The notes: a model not told the origin generated them from the letters alone. Shown: positions 31,658 to 44,319, counted from the first letter of the stretch. The stretch: 64,000 nt of DNA from Trametes villosa (GCA_002964805.2 PUDQ02000001.1:2876001-2940000), one strand, 5' to 3'. Numbers and translations: made by a program.

Positions 31658-34600
31658 ATGGTCAGTATGCTGGACAAGAGGTTTGTGTTGCTGTTTCTTG
31701 AACCATGGGTCGTACAGGCGCCCTCCAAGAAGGCGGGCAAGAAGGGCGGGGCCGCCGCGACGTCCAAGAAGGGCGGCGCAGCAGGCAAGGTCGCTAAGGT
31801 GCGCACTACCTGCTCTCCGTGTAGTGATTGTGGAGAGTGTTGACCCCCGCGCAGGCAGATTGGAAGGAGGGCTTCAAGAAGAAGCAAGTGGGCGTGTCCG
31901 ATATGACCCTCCTGACCACTATCACCAACGAGGCCGTGAACGAGAACCTCGAGAAACGCTGGAAGAACGGCGAGATTTACACCTACATTGGTTCGGTGCT
32001 CATCTCTGTCAACCCTTTCAAAGGTAAGCTATCGCATTTCCGACAATTATGAGTGCGGCCTTCATCATGAATCTGGTAGATCTGGGGATCTACTCGGACG
32101 AGGTGCTCCAGAGGTACAAGGGCAAGAACAGGCTCGAAGTGCCCCCGCACGTCTTTGCCATCGCCGAGTCCGCATACTACAACATGAACGCGTATCACGA
32201 GAACCAGTGCGTCATCATCTCCGGCGAGTCCGGTGCAGGCAAGACGGAGGCAGCGAAGCGCATCATGCAATATATTGCCGCGGTATCCGGAGGCCAGGAC
32301 AGCAGTATCCAGGAGATCAAGGACATGGTGCTCGCGACCAACCCTCTGCTCGAGAGTTTCGGATGCGCGAAGACGCTGCGCAATAACAACTCAAGTCGGC
32401 ATGTGCGTGGTACTAGGTGCGCGTCGCCGGGGCTGTACTCACGTTGTTCCAGGGGAAGTACCTTGAGATCATGTTCAATGACCACGGGGAACCCGTCGGC
32501 GCACAGATCACGAACTACCTGCTCGAGAAGGGTCGTGTGGTAGGTCAGGTGGAAAACGAACGTAACTTCCACATCTTCTACCAGTTCACGAAAGCGGCGT
32601 CCGATGCGCAACGAGGTAGGTGCTATGCACAGGTTTCCGGGAGCATATATCGACACAAACCATGTAGAGACTTTCGGTCTGCAGACCCCAGAAGCCTACG
32701 CTTACACAAGTCTGAGCAATTGCTTGGACGTCCCTGGGATTGACGACGCGCAAGACTTCCAAGAAACCATTGTAAGAATTCCATGCACCTACTGTTGCTC
32801 CCGGTACCAAATTAACGTCTAACAGAAAGCGATGCAAGTCATCGGCTTGAGCGACTACGAGCAGAACGAGATCTTCCGTAACCTCGCCACCATCCTCTGG
32901 CTCGGCAACGTGCAGTATGCCGAGAAGGACGACGGAAACTCGGACATTGCAGACACGAGCGTCACCGACTTCGTGGCGTACCTCATGGAGGTGGACGGCA
33001 CCCAGGTCCAGAAGGTGTTCACCTCGAGGACTATGGAGACGCAGCGTGGTGGCCGGCGAGGCTCGGTCTACGAGGTGCCCCTCAACCCCGCGCAGGCCGG
33101 CTCGAGTCGCGATGCTTTGGCAAAGGCTATCTACAACAACCTGTTCGAGTGGATCGTTTCGAAGATCAATATCTCCATGAAGGCCCGCTCCGCGACTGCG
33201 CAACTCATCGGCATTCTCGACATCTTCGGTTTCGAGATCTTCGAGGTTCGCATCTCGTAATACGTCTACTCCCTAACGCTCACACCAACGCTTCTGGCAG
33301 GACAACTCCTTCGAGCAGCTGTGCATCAACTACGTCAACGAGAAGCTGCAGCAGATCTTCATCGAGCTCACGCTCAAGACCGAGCAGGAAGAGTACGTGC
33401 GCGAGCAGATCAAGTGGACGCCGATCAAGTACTTCAACAACAAGATCGTGTGCGACCTCATCGAGGAGAAGCGCCCGCCCGGGATCTTCGCCGCGCTCAA
33501 CGACGCGTGCGCGACCGCACACGCGGACCCGACCGCGGCGGACAACAGCTTCGTGCAGCGCATGTCCGCGCTCTCGACGAACCCGCACTTCGACGCACGT
33601 GGCGCGCAGTTCCTCGTCAAGCACTACGCGGGCGACGTGATGTACAACGTGCAGGGCATGACGGACAAGAACAAGGACCTGCTCGTGAAGGACTTGCTCG
33701 ACCTCATTGGGACCAGCCAGAACACCTTCCTGCAGGGCTTGTTCCCGGATAGGCCCGACCCGAATAGCAAGAAGCGGCCGCCGACTGCCAGCGACAGGAT
33801 CAAGGTAAGGTGGTTGATTCCCTGCTCTGTCTGGAGAGGTACGAATGATGCGCCTTAGGCTTCCGCAGGTGCGCTCGTCGAGAACCTCATGCGCGCCCAG
33901 CCCTCCTACATCCGGACGATCAAGCCGAACCAGAACCGCAGCTCCACCGAGTACGACACGAAGGCCGTGCTGCACCAGGTTAAGTACCTCGGTCTCCAGG
34001 AGAACATCCGCGTCCGGCGCGCCGGGTTCGCATACAGGAACACGTTCGAGAAGATGGTGGAGCGCTTCTACCTGCTGTCGCCCGCGACCTCGTATGCGGG
34101 AGAATACATCTGGCAGGGCGACTCGAAGTCCGGCTGCGAGCGTATCCTGACTGACGTTGGCATCGCGCGGGAGGAGTGGCAGATGGGTACGACGAAGGCG
34201 TTCATCAAGAACCCGGAGACGGTCAGTAGACTTCCATCTGAAGCGAACGATGTGTCTGATAGGGATCCAGCTCTTCGCGTTGGAGACGATGCGCGACCGC
34301 TACTGGCACAATATGGCCGGCCGCATCCAGCGCGCGTGGCGCAACTACATGCGCTACAAGCACGAATGCGCGCGCCGCATCCAGCGCTTCTGGAAGAATA
34401 ACAAGGAAGGCATCGAGTACGCGAAGATCCGCGACTATGGCCACCAGATCCTTGCCGGCAGGAAGGAGCGGCGGCGCTTCAGTCTGCTCGGGTACCGCCG
34501 CTTCATGGGCGATTACCTCGACGTCAACGGCAAGAGCGCATTGGGCGAGGAGCTCGCTGAGGCCTGTGGGATCGGCAGTACGTGTGTTTGTTCATGCGCT

Positions 34601-36315
34601 ACGAGCACCCCCCTCATGAGTATGTTGCAGGGGACAAGGTTACGTTCAGCTCGAGGGCACAGCTCTTGATCTCCAAGTTCGGCCGTTCTAGTAAACCTAG
34701 CCCGCGTTTCTTGCTCTTGGTGCGTCTTTCTGAGACTTCTGGCCTGACAAACTGACTTGACTGTTGTTCGTTGGATAGACTGAGAAGGCGGTCTACATCG
34801 CTGTCACTAGTGCAAAGGACGGACAAACGACCACGACCCTAGAGAGGAAGATTCCGCTTGTCACTATCAAGAGCATCTCCATGTCGACGCTTAGGGATGA
34901 CTGGCTGGTGAGCACCTATCAGGTATGCAGTGATAGCCTGCCCTAACCCTCCTGTAGGTGTTCAACCTAGGGCCTACGGAAGAAGGCGACCCGATCATCA
35001 GTTGCATCTTCAAGACCGAACTGGTCACACACATCCTTCGCCTCACGCAGGGCAGCGTCAACGTTCTCATTGCCCCCACGTATGTCATGTCTCTTTCTTT
35101 TCATGCTCGACCCTCATCCGTTCGTTGCCAGCATCTCCTACACCAAGAAGAAGGAGAAGAAGGCCGAGATCAAGTTCATCAAGGACGAGACGGTACAGCG
35201 CGGCGACCAGTACAAGAGCCACACGGTCCATGTGCCGTCGGGTGAACCTCCCGCGAGCCTGTCGAGACCTCCGCCTAAGCGTAAGGAGGGTGTCGCACGC
35301 CCGATCACACAAGGGAAGCTCCTGCGGAAAGGTGGCCCTTCAGATGTAAGTTGCCTAGCTCGTTTCGAAGTATACTCTAACTCACACGGTCAACAGAAAC
35401 CTAAGCCGTCAGCAGCCTCTCGACCCAAGCCGGCCGCACAGCCCCTCCCGGGCAAGTCTACACCAGCCGCCGCCGTCAAGCCACCAGCAGCTGCGTCCTC
35501 CACAACCTCCGCGTCCTCGGCTCCTCGCGCGCCGCCACCACCACCCGGCCGGGCCGCAGCCCCTCCGCCCCCTCCGCCAGAGCCCGACGTCGAGCTGTAC
35601 AAGGCCAAGTACGCCTTCCAGGGCCAGGAGGGCGAGATGTCGCTCCAGAAGGACGACATCGTGGAGCTCGTCGAGAAGGACAACAACGGCTGGTGGCTCG
35701 TGAAGAAGGACGGCGTCGAAGCGTGGGCGCCGAACAACTACCTCGAGCTCGTCCCGCCCAAGCCCAAGGCCGCGGCGCCGCCTCCGCCGCCTCCACCTCC
35801 GCCCGCAGGCAAGCGCCCGATCCCGTCTGCTCCAGGCGCACCCAAGGCACCCGGGAACGGCGCGCTCAAGTCCGTGCAAGCGGATGCATCTGCGAAGCCC
35901 GTCGCGGTGTTCCCTGGGATGGCTGCTGGCAACGGCTCGGCGGCGCCTTGGAAGCGGAACGCGTCAACGACGGAATCCTCGAACGATAGCACGCCGGCGT
36001 CGTCGCGGCCTGGAAGCTCTATCGCGCACAAGCCGCCGCCAATTGCAGCGAAGCCTAAGCCGGGTCCGCCACCACCTGCGAGCAAACCTGGTGCGCCGAA
36101 GCCCGGGGCTAAACCTCCTATACCTACCGCGGCAAGGCCTGCGGCGGGCGCACCGAAGCCGAAGGCAGGAGGTGTGGCGAAGCCGGCTGCTGTCGGTGGT
36201 CAGATGGATTTGGCTGCACTAGTGAGCATACAACACAGCGGAGTGTGTGGCAGACTGACTAAACTGCTTGGTGTAGCTCGCGCGACGTGCTCAGAAGATA
36301 GCAGAAGACGAGTAG
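31658..36315 (+). CDS. myo1: class I myosin (fungal myo1/myoA type)
   Basis: Actin motor of cortical patches, needed for endocytosis and polar growth. Sixteen exons join in phase to 1284 residues: 31658-31660 (the ATG alone), 31718-31798, 31855-32023, 32080-32402, 32453-32615, 32668-32771, 32826-33245, 33301-33804, 33859-34221, 34271-34577, 34631-34719, 34779-34907, 34958-35079, 35132-35345, 35397-36221 and 36277-36315. Order: motor with P-loop GESGAGKT near 133 and switch-type NNNSSRHGKY; RRGS with Ser361 at the TEDS phosphorylation site; IQ motifs ([14 protein letters not shown]) near 725-765; TH1 membrane-binding region; SH3 near 1061-1117 ([13 protein letters not shown] [25 protein letters not shown]) flanked by polyproline runs; a short acidic end (KIAEDE). 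Full length and intact. Confidence 0.95.
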
Positions 36316-36712
36316 ACGAACGAACGCAACAGTATGCGCGGATGACGAACTCGGTGGAACGGGAGAACGGATCATGCATGACATTCAGGCTGTACATATG
36401 TATAAGGCAGGCCTAGCTAGTTCCTATGCGATGTGTGTGCTCGAGAATTAGATGCGACATGTAGACATGGCATTACTACTGGACAGTCGTGCGCATAAGC
36501 CGGACGGACAGGGGCGGGGAATATGAGCGATGCTGCTGCGTGAGCACGGGTATGCGGTCCGATCCGAACCAGCGTCAGGATGAGGAGGCAGTGGTATAGA
36601 CAGAGTGTGTGTGAGAGAGATGTTCTACAGCGGAGAGGCGTTCATGCAGCGGTCGTGACAATAGCGAGTGAGCGATAGACGGTGCAGCGGTCCGGATAGC
36701 GTGACGATGTGT
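36316..36712. other. intergenic between convergent genes
   Basis: About 400 nt between the myosin stop and the stop of the next minus-strand gene. Expected to contain two 3' UTRs. No gene seen. Confidence 0.5.
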
Positions 36713-38648
36713 TCATGGCGAAGCAGAGGGCGTAATCGTGATGGGCGGGAGGGGCTCGAGGTCGGGTTCCAGCAGGGACGCTTCTACCTCGTCCTCACTG
36801 TCGAACTCGTCGTCGCTCCGCGGCACTGCGACCCGCGATGGCGTGAGCGGACGCGAGCTGGCGAAGCTCGTGTCGTCGGGGTCGAGCGTTGAGCGCGTCT
36901 CCGCGTCGTTATCGCCGCGCCAGTGCCGGACTTCCTCCTCGGTGAGCACCTTCGCGGCGCCGCTCCGGGGCGCTTCTATGAAGTCCTCGGGAGTAGACTC
37001 CAGTGCCCGTTGACACGAAGTAAGGAGGCCCTCGAGCATCACCTTCACGCGGCGGTACGGCTCGTCGTCCTTGCCCTCGATGAGGTCCGCGTCGTCTTCC
37101 TCCTCATCTTCTTCTTCCTCTTCTTCGTCTGGTTGTTCGTCGTCGTGGGTGAGGGAGGACTTGACGGCACGGTACGCAGGAGGCGGGAGGATGAGTCGCG
37201 ACTCGCGCAGCTTGCGCCGGAGCTCGCGTATCTCCCGAGCCTGCTTGTGCTTCGTAGCCTCCAGGCTGGAGTTGATCGCGAGAAGGGAGCGGTTCGTGAT
37301 CTCGAGGTCTGCAATCTGTCATTTTGAGATGCCAATGAGCACGTCTGGTTGACTATATGCGCTCGAATGGGCATCTACCCACCTTTCGATTGGACTTCGC
37401 CTGCGCTTTCAGCTTGCGCTCTGGGTCGTCCTCATTGTCATCCGTGTGAGTCGGATCCGAGTCGAGGTCATCTGCGTAATCCGCTTCGCTCGTCGATGAC
37501 GCCTCTCTCGTAACAGGCTCGCTACGAAAGCCGAGCCCGTCGAGACTGGCCCGCGGCTGAGACGACCTGCTGCCTTGCCTCCCGTGGCTCTGGCCGTTGA
37601 CGTTGGAGTGCAATGTCGGTGCCGTACTGCGACTAGCCCCGGACTCCTGGGACTCATACGACGCAGACGATCGAGAGGCCGAGGAGCGCGAGGAGAACGA
37701 TACCGTGGATATTGGCGGGGACTGAGGGGGTAGAGGGACGGTGGTCGGGTCGACCTTCGCGGCCACATTGTATCCAGCGCCATAGCGGACTGCGAGATCA
37801 TCATTCGGGACGAACGCCTGATACGACTTCGGTGGCTGGTACGAGTGTGGCCTTGTTGTCGCGAAGCGCGCTTGACCCGATGGCGAGGACGTCGCCGACG
37901 AGGGGCTGTGGTTCGCGCTGCTTGGCATCAGCGGCGGCGACAGGCTGAGGTTGGATATGGACGGGACGCGGGCGGGTCTGTTCACATGCTGCGCCGCGGA
38001 CGGGTGTGCGGGCGGGCTGTGGGCGTTGGGTTCGGCCACCCGCGATAGCTTCGCCCTCACACGGACATTCGCCGTCGCGGGCGACCTCGGAGCGGATGAT
38101 ACGGACGATGATGTCTCGTCGACCTGCAACGAGAGCGCAGACCGGGCAGGCGATGAAGCGGTACTCAGCTCCGTATGCGAGGGCGACGACAAGAGGTGTG
38201 ACGACGTGCTCCCCGTCCGCTTTCGAACGAAGGATGGGCCGTCCGGGGTCGCAGACGTGAGAGCACGCTGCCGGTGCTCCGGGAGGGGTGACGTCGAGTT
38301 GGCCCCATTGATACGCGCCCCTAAACGTGCCTTCGCGGCCGCAGAGCCTGGCGAGGAGTTCTGTGTACGCGTTTGTGTGGGCTTGAAGGGCGAAGGGGCG
38401 CGTGAGGGGAAGGCGCTGTGGACGCTCCTCGCGGACGGGGGCGGCGTCGGTGAGACGACGCTCGGGGCCTTGCGGGTGGTAATGTTCGCGCTGCTGTTGA
38501 CTTTGGCCTTGGGCCGAACGAGTGGTGGTGACAGGGACGTCGCTGGGGGCTTGAATGGGGATGCAGGACGAGGTCTTTCGTAGCCCATCCTGGCGGTGAC
38601 CTGGAAGGAGATCTCAGCATCCCCACGGCCGCGGCGGATGGGCAGCAT
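36713..38648 (-). CDS. conserved fungal coiled-coil protein, Ser/Pro-rich
   Basis: Function unknown. Exons 38648-37383 and 37315-36713 give 622 residues; starting at the ATG 38588 (MGYERPRP) would give 602 and is an equally good choice. The first two thirds are low complexity: Ser, Pro and Ala with many SP and TP dipeptides, likely disordered and phosphorylated. The conserved part begins near the intron: an acidic DDLDSDPTHTDDNEDDPERK stretch, then a coiled coil (IADLEITNRSLLAIN, EATKHKQAREIRELRRKLRE), then LPPPAYR, a run of acidic residues, and GKDDEPYRRVKVMLEGLL. The C-terminus is again acidic and Ser-rich. I recognise this as a recurring architecture in basidiomycetes but cannot assign a role. 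Confidence 0.75.
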
Positions 38649-38936
38649 GGCGGACCTTGGGCTTCAGCTGGCCATCCATGGCGACCAGCGAGCGGCGATA
38701 GAGTACGGGGTGGTGGTGGTTGGAAAGAAGACGGTGAGAAGAGGACAGGGATGTTGGGGTCGGGCGTCGGGCTCAGGCTGCTCCAGGACGGCGAGTCCCG
38801 CGCGTTTAGCGCCAGCCCATATATGGCAATCCTAGCCGTACCGAGCGTACCGAACGCCGAGCGGTTGCTACAATGATCTCTTCCCCGTGTTTTACTTTAC
38901 ACTGCGTCGCTTGTTACTTCTACACTTCCTACTCAT

Positions 38937-39836
38937 TCATTGAGCGAGGCCCTTCTTCACGAGCACGTCCTCGACGATTTTCTCGACCAAACTGCGCAGA
39001 GGACCGCCTCCGCCGCCCAGCGCAGCGTGCACGCTCTTCTCCACAAACTTGCCCACCATGTCCACCTCGATGTTCACCTTCGCGCCAACAGGCTTCTTCG
39101 GCAAGGTTATCTTCTCCTGCGTGTGGGTGATGAGCATCACGCCGAACGTCCGGTCCGCGTCGTTCACGGACGTCAGCGTCAGCGACGTCCCGTCGATGGC
39201 GACGTAGCCCTTCGGAATCAGGTACGGCAGCAGCGACGGCCGCTCTGGAGTGGGCTCCGGCAGCTGGAACAGCAGGCGCAGCGAGTCGCCGTCCGGCTTC
39301 TTGTCGACGATGGTGGCGGTGGTGTCCACATGTGCCTGGGAGACAGATGAGCGCGGTCTCGAGACGCAGGCCCGCGAGCCTAGAACGCGAGAGCGCACCT
39401 GCACGAAATGGCCTCCGAAGCGGACGTGCGCGCCCATGGCACGCTCCAGGTTGACCTGGTCTCCGACCTTCCTCTCCCCTGGCGCAGCGCGATCATGGGT
39501 TCAACTGCCAGGCACAAGCGTATGACGCAGAGCAACGCACCGAGATCTGTCCTGTCCAAGGTCTCGTTCGCGAGCCACACCTTGAACCATCCGCCCTTCT
39601 CCTCCTTGTCAAATTCGGTGACGGTAAGGCATGCGCCGTTGACCGCAATAGAGTCGCCAATGTGGCAGTCGGTTAGGATAGGCGCAGAGTCGGCGATGGT
39701 GAGCGTGCATCCGCCGGCATCATGGACGGTGTCTACGACGCTGCCGAGGTGCTCAATCTATAAGCAAAGGCCGATAGCAGGGATGGTTAGCATTGCATAA
39801 CATGCGTGCGAGACCGCATACCAGACCTGTGAACAT
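38937..39836 (-). CDS. RIB5: riboflavin synthase
   Basis: Dismutates two 6,7-dimethyl-8-ribityllumazine molecules to riboflavin and a pyrimidinedione; last step of riboflavin synthesis. Exons 39836-39822, 39757-39541, 39478-39399 and 39335-38937 give 236 residues. It starts with MFTG, the invariant N-terminus of the trimeric enzyme, and contains two lumazine-binding repeats: first IGDSIAVNGACLTVTEF with NLERAMGAHVRFGGHFVQ, second YVAIDGTSLTLTSVND with a GKFVEKSV stretch. The catalytic region of the first barrel is complete. The first exon is only 15 nt. A glycine run (ALGGGGGPL) near the C-terminus is a local oddity. Start choice is fixed by the MFTG motif. Confidence 0.95.
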
Positions 39837-40017
39837 GTTCGCGAGACTCCAAACTGACTCTCAGCGTCGGACTCAAGAGAGAAGACCTGAGATGGTGAAA
39901 GCCTCGGCGAGAACTGGAAGGTACGCGCGCTCGCGCGCGTTTCCGCCGATCACGCCTTTGCTCTCTACCACCACTAGCTCTAGCGGCCACGGACTCTTGA
40001 AGTTGTACCCCGGCATC

Positions 40018-40328
40018 ATGTCGCAGCCACCTAAAGCAAGGCAACCGCAAGAGCAGAAATTCCCAGAGTTCAAGTTCCGAACCAAGCCCGTGCAGGAGAG
40101 GTCCATCTGGGAGTCGTACGCAGGTAGTGCCCTCCCCGTTTTTAGTGTATGCGCCGATCTGAGCTCGGCGGCGTAGCTCTACCTGCAAGAACGCGACTAT
40201 ACGTCTCACTGGGGATCACTGCATTCGCGGCAATAGGGCTCTTCGCGTCGGACAAGCTCGAGGAGATCTTCCCCGCATCAAGAGACGTTGCTGCACCGAA
40301 ACCGCCCCCATCCTCACCCCCCTCATGA
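40018..40328 (+). CDS. small single-TM protein
   Basis: Unknown function. Exons 40018-40123 and 40177-40328 join to 85 residues. The N-terminal third is polar and charged (EFKFRTKPVQERSIWESYA), followed by one helix (LYVSLGITAFAAIGLFASD) and a short tail ending in prolines. The intron is 53 nt with clear GT and TAG ends. Size and layout resemble small fungal mitochondrial or ER membrane subunits, but no family motif is recognised. It starts 181 nt from the riboflavin synthase start, so the two may share a divergent promoter (inference). Confidence 0.6.
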
Positions 40329-40468
40329 CATTGCATACTCTCAATGGGACTCCATCGTGCATCGTGAGTGAACGTGTGGTAGCGATGGATTCTGCTATGG
40401 CTACAGCGGTGTGAATAGTACATGTTAGTGTCTCAAGACCCCTCTCCCCTCTCTACTCCCCGCACCCA

Positions 40469-41497
40469 TCAATGTGCGACTCCCCCATATACGTCCTCTG
40501 GCGTCGGCGAGTGTATATCGTCAAACGGGTTCTTCGTTGCAGCTTCGTACGCAGTCTTGCCGCGCTTCACCGAAGGCGACCGCCCAGCGGCCCCTCCACC
40601 CGGTGAGGACCCCTCCGACCGCACGCTGCCCACACGCCCAAGACCCAACCCGATCCCGCTCGGGGTCCTCTCGCGACGCGTCTCCAGAGAGTAGCCAGTC
40701 CAGCCAGCTCCGCCCACAGACTCTTGACCAAGCTCTCTGTCGAAGTCGTGATGCCTAGACGGACCAGCTACAACCGGGGGCGGTGGTTGCACCCTCGCGA
40801 TCGAGGGGAGCGAGGAGAATGACGGGTAGCGCTGGCGATCAGGGCCACAGCGCAGATCCCACTCGGCTTTCTCCCAGTCAGGGACCAGTTCCTCGTCGAG
40901 TTCCTTCTTGCGCCGGCAGCAGATGAGAGAGTCGCGCACGAAGCGCCACCACTGGTCGAAGAAGACGGATAGGAGGAGGATGGCGGCGATGGTCGTGAAC
41001 GCGATGACGGCGACGCCAACAATCTTCCATTCGCTCGTGCCGGTGCTTGCGGTACTTGCTGTGGAGGCGACGGCGGTGGCAGTCGGAGGCGCCGTGTTGG
41101 ACGAGGACGTAGACGTCGCGAGAGGTGTTGCAGAGTAGGCGGCGCTGGGCGTTTGAATGGGGGGTAGTGACCCGATGATGGAGTAGGATGTGCCCGTCGG
41201 GACTGTGGCCGCCTCCTTTCCTTTGCCCTTCGTCGAGGTTGGAGACACAGAAGATGAGAGTCCCAGCAAAGACTTCAAGCCCGAATCGTCCGGCGCAGAT
41301 AGTGTACTGGTGGATACCGATCCAGATCCAGTCGTCGCGTGGTCGTGTGCTGTGGCGGTATCCTGGTCCTGGAGGCCGTCAAAGATCCCGTCCAAGGCGC
41401 GCCTCCCAGCGGTAGTAGTCACGGGCAGATCGACGAGGGCAGCAGCAAAAGCCGTGTTGGCAAGCGCAGCAGTGCACAAGACCAGAGACAGCCTCAT
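40469..41497 (-). CDS. signal-peptide, Ser/Thr-rich one-TM surface protein
   Basis: Unknown function; probably a plasma-membrane protein with a glycosylated outer part. Single exon. I start at 41497 (MRLSLVLCTAALANTAFAAA), which gives a clear signal peptide and 342 residues; an upstream in-frame ATG at 41536 would put 13 polar residues before it. The outer region is Ser/Thr/Ala-rich. One helix (IVGVAVIAFTTIAAILLLSV) follows, then a Cys-Cys-Arg-rich juxtamembrane stretch (ICCRRKKE) that could be palmitoylated, and a cytosolic tail with proline runs ending KNPFDDIHSPTPEDVYGG. Similar in layout to the gene at 16.1-17.0 kb, whose tail also has an NPFDD stretch. Confidence 0.75.
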   Translation of the reverse strand: MRLSLVLCTAALANTAFAAALVDLPVTTTAGRRALDGIFDGLQDQDTATAHDHATTGSGSVSTSTLSAPDDSGLKSLLGLSSSVSPTSTKGKGKEAATVPTGTSYSIIGSLPPIQTPSAAYSATPLATSTSSSNTAPPTATAVASTASTASTGTSEWKIVGVAVIAFTTIAAILLLSVFFDQWWRFVRDSLICCRRKKELDEELVPDWEKAEWDLRCGPDRQRYPSFSSLPSIARVQPPPPVVAGPSRHHDFDRELGQESVGGAGWTGYSLETRRERTPSGIGLGLGRVGSVRSEGSSPGGGAAGRSPSVKRGKTAYEAATKNPFDDIHSPTPEDVYGGVAH

Positions 41498-42058
41498 AGT
41501 AGCGTTCTTCCAGGCCCTCCAGATGTTGAACCACACGATCAGAGCTAGCCGGGGATATCTTTAGGTCTTCGGGGATTCCGCCTTTGCGCAGGGTTGGGAG
41601 GCCTCGAGCAGTAAAGACAGGTCTTGAGAGGGCGGCCAACCAGGGCCGGGCACTGTGTGTTGCAGACCGTGCAGAGGGCGACGGTGTGGTTGACTTCCAA
41701 CCTTTGGCTGTGGCGGCGGTGACAAGTAGGACGTGACAAACTCGTGGTGTCACTCCCCGATCTGCCCGAACCAATTCCCGCCAGGTTTGAGTAGATTCAA
41801 GTTGTCCGACCGCGTACTACCACTTAGACGACTCTTGAACGACCCCCGGGATCCTAAATCCTCTATAGATGATGGAGCATATTTGGAGGATTATCCGGGG
41901 TGTATGCTGGTGTATGGAAGGTAAAATAACAACCAATATCAATAGAATAGGGATTACACTGCTTGAAGCGAGTCTATGCTACAAATAAAGCCCGCTCGCA
42001 GTGGCGCACCTAGTACGAACAACCAAGGCTATCGCGTGAATAGAGTATGTGGGTCTGC
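41498..42058. other. intergenic, no supported gene
   Basis: 560 nt between two minus-strand genes, AT-richer in its right half. Contains the promoter of the one-TM protein and the 3' flank of the aspartic protease. No gene seen. Confidence 0.5.
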
Positions 42059-44319
42059 TTATTCAGAGTATGGATCCATGAAGGACTTGGGCGGGACACC
42101 TGCAGCCTGAGCCCCGGTGAGCGCACGGTACCCCTTGTTCGCCCGGTTGGCGCGCACAGCCAGCGCCGCGACGGCGATGAGGAGCAGCAGAGTCGCCCCC
42201 AACAGCCCGATGATGATGTACGTGTTCCGCGTGAGGCCGCCGAGATCGAGGTTCCCGGAGTCCCCGGCCACATCATTCTCCGCCACTGCAACGCTTAGCA
42301 CGTTCGAGGAAGCGGTGTCCGACGGATAGGAGGTAGCGGCTGAAGCGGACGCCACAGAGGGGAGAGGCGCGAATGTCTGCTTGTCGTCCGCGGAGGTGAA
42401 CGCGAGCGTCGAAGTAGGCCCGGTATATGCGAGTTGCGTCGTCGTGGGCGTGCCAACGACGTGAGTCGAGGTGAAGTAGCTCTGGTATGCGACCATGCGC
42501 TTCAGCAGGAGCTCGTCAGTCTCCGCCCACGCGGCGTCAGCGTCCGTGATCTGGGCCTCCGTGAGCACACACGGTCGTAGAGCAGCCATGTGCTACCTAC
42601 ACTCAATAGCTGGATGTATGGAGAGCCCGCGTCCGGGTTCGAGATGTTTCCGTAGTCGTAGAGCGAATAGACGTTGCGCATGAGCGTGTCGCCGATGAGC
42701 CAATCTGACATAACCGAGGTCGCATGAGTCCATGCACGAAGGCAGGGGTCCGCGGACGACGTACCGGTCACAAGTGCCTCCGGATGCTCATTCGCAGTGA
42801 GAGCGCCGATACATGTCAAGACTCCGCTCTCGGTCTGGTTAACCACAACGGCGTCAATAGGATGTATGGGAAACGGTTGGCCGCTACACGACATGTCAGT
42901 CACAAGGTAGCGCATACATGGGGTCGCACGACGCACCCGAAGTGGAATGTAAGGTTGAGCTTCGTATCGCAGGGAATGATGTACCCGGGACCAGCTCCGG
43001 ACGTGTCGTTGGTCGGGAAGGCGCCAGGAATATTCTTGTACACTGCGTCAACGTATGCTGGCGGCCCCGTCACTGTGATTGTCTCAGTAAATGTCTCGGT
43101 CATATCAGAGTTACCCCAGGTACTAACAGAAGCTGGTGCCAGAGTCAACTACGGCAATGGTCTTCCCCTCGGGTATCCCGCCACGGAATGCAGACGCGTG
43201 TTTTGCAAATGCCGTGTGTCCATCGATGAATTGGCCATTAATTGACATCCCGTCCAACCAGACCGTCCAACCTTCATCGATCAGGACTTCAAGATGCGGC
43301 GCAGAGGTAATGGAAGCATATTCGGTGACCAGTTCCGCTGGTAACAATGTATCAAACGACTGGTCGCGCATAGGGGAAAGGAGCGTGCTCACAGACTGTT
43401 AGGGTTCCGCCGTTGGTGACACCCAGCTCGTCCCGGTCCAGGAGGAACGTGAAGTAGTTATGTTTTTCTTCGTTATGAGCGAACACCTGTGCAGGCCAAA
43501 GATATCGGCGAAACAATCTCAGGTGGCGGCTCGGCTCGAAACTGGCTTACGTTTACTAACAATGGAAGTCCGTTCTCCTCATAGGAAGTGTTCGACAAGG
43601 TAGCGTAAATGTCAGACGATTGGATCCTATATGTACCATGCGGTCGGCACACTGCGTCATTAAAAATCGGCAATATGACTCAAGACTCACATTGACAGCC
43701 CAATCAGACCGCTGACCATGTCGGGCAACGGTGACACGTTCTGAACGACCCCTAGGTACATATCGTTCAGTGCGGGCAACTCGTAAGGGAACGACTACGA
43801 CATACGGATAGCCTGGTTGTTCACTGCATAGGGTCCGAAGGTGACGTTTGCGAGCATCACCATGCCAGGAGCGACGGTACCATCCCTGAACGGCAAGGTC
43901 AACGGTTGCCCCCCTTGCGGCCATGCCATGGCAAACTCACGCGTATGACGTCGACGAGTTGAGACCGGTGTAGAACATGTTCGGCGGGGTGATAGCAGCC
44001 GCTACGGCAGTGTCAATCCAGGTGTCTGAGCTGCCTGTATCGAGGACACACTGGTTCGGATGATCCGCCGTGAGCAATTTGCAGGGCAATCATGGTAGAA
44101 CAAGCTTACCTGGAAGGGCACCCCATTGACCCATAGCGTCCCAGTATAACCCTGGTTCGCCGCATGCGAGAATCCAAAGCTCTGGTCTCCAGCAGTTGAG
44201 ACAGATACCGGGTGGTCAGAGGTCGCTCGGGACACTCGTCCTGTGATAGGAATCCTCAAGCCGGAAGCATGGCGTGCGGTGAATAGTAAGAAGAACGAAA
44301 CGAAGGTTGCCGGCCGCAT
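42059..44319 (-). CDS. aspartic protease (pepsin-like, A1) with C-terminal membrane anchor
   Basis: Secreted or cell-surface endopeptidase. About nine exons. The start at 44319 gives a signal peptide (RPATFVSFFLLFTARHAS). The first catalytic motif VLDTGSSDTW is formed across the first intron and the second is AVVDSGTS, so both active-site aspartates are present. Other family features are GLIGLSM after the first lobe and FTFLLDRDELG with NGGTLT before the second lobe. After the catalytic domain comes a long Ser/Thr-rich part, one helix (YIIIGLLGATLLLLIAVAAL) and a short tail ending PKSFMDPYSE. This membrane-anchored form is common in agaricomycetes. The exons between about 42900 and 43150 are the least certain junctions. 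No sign of decay. Confidence 0.85.
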
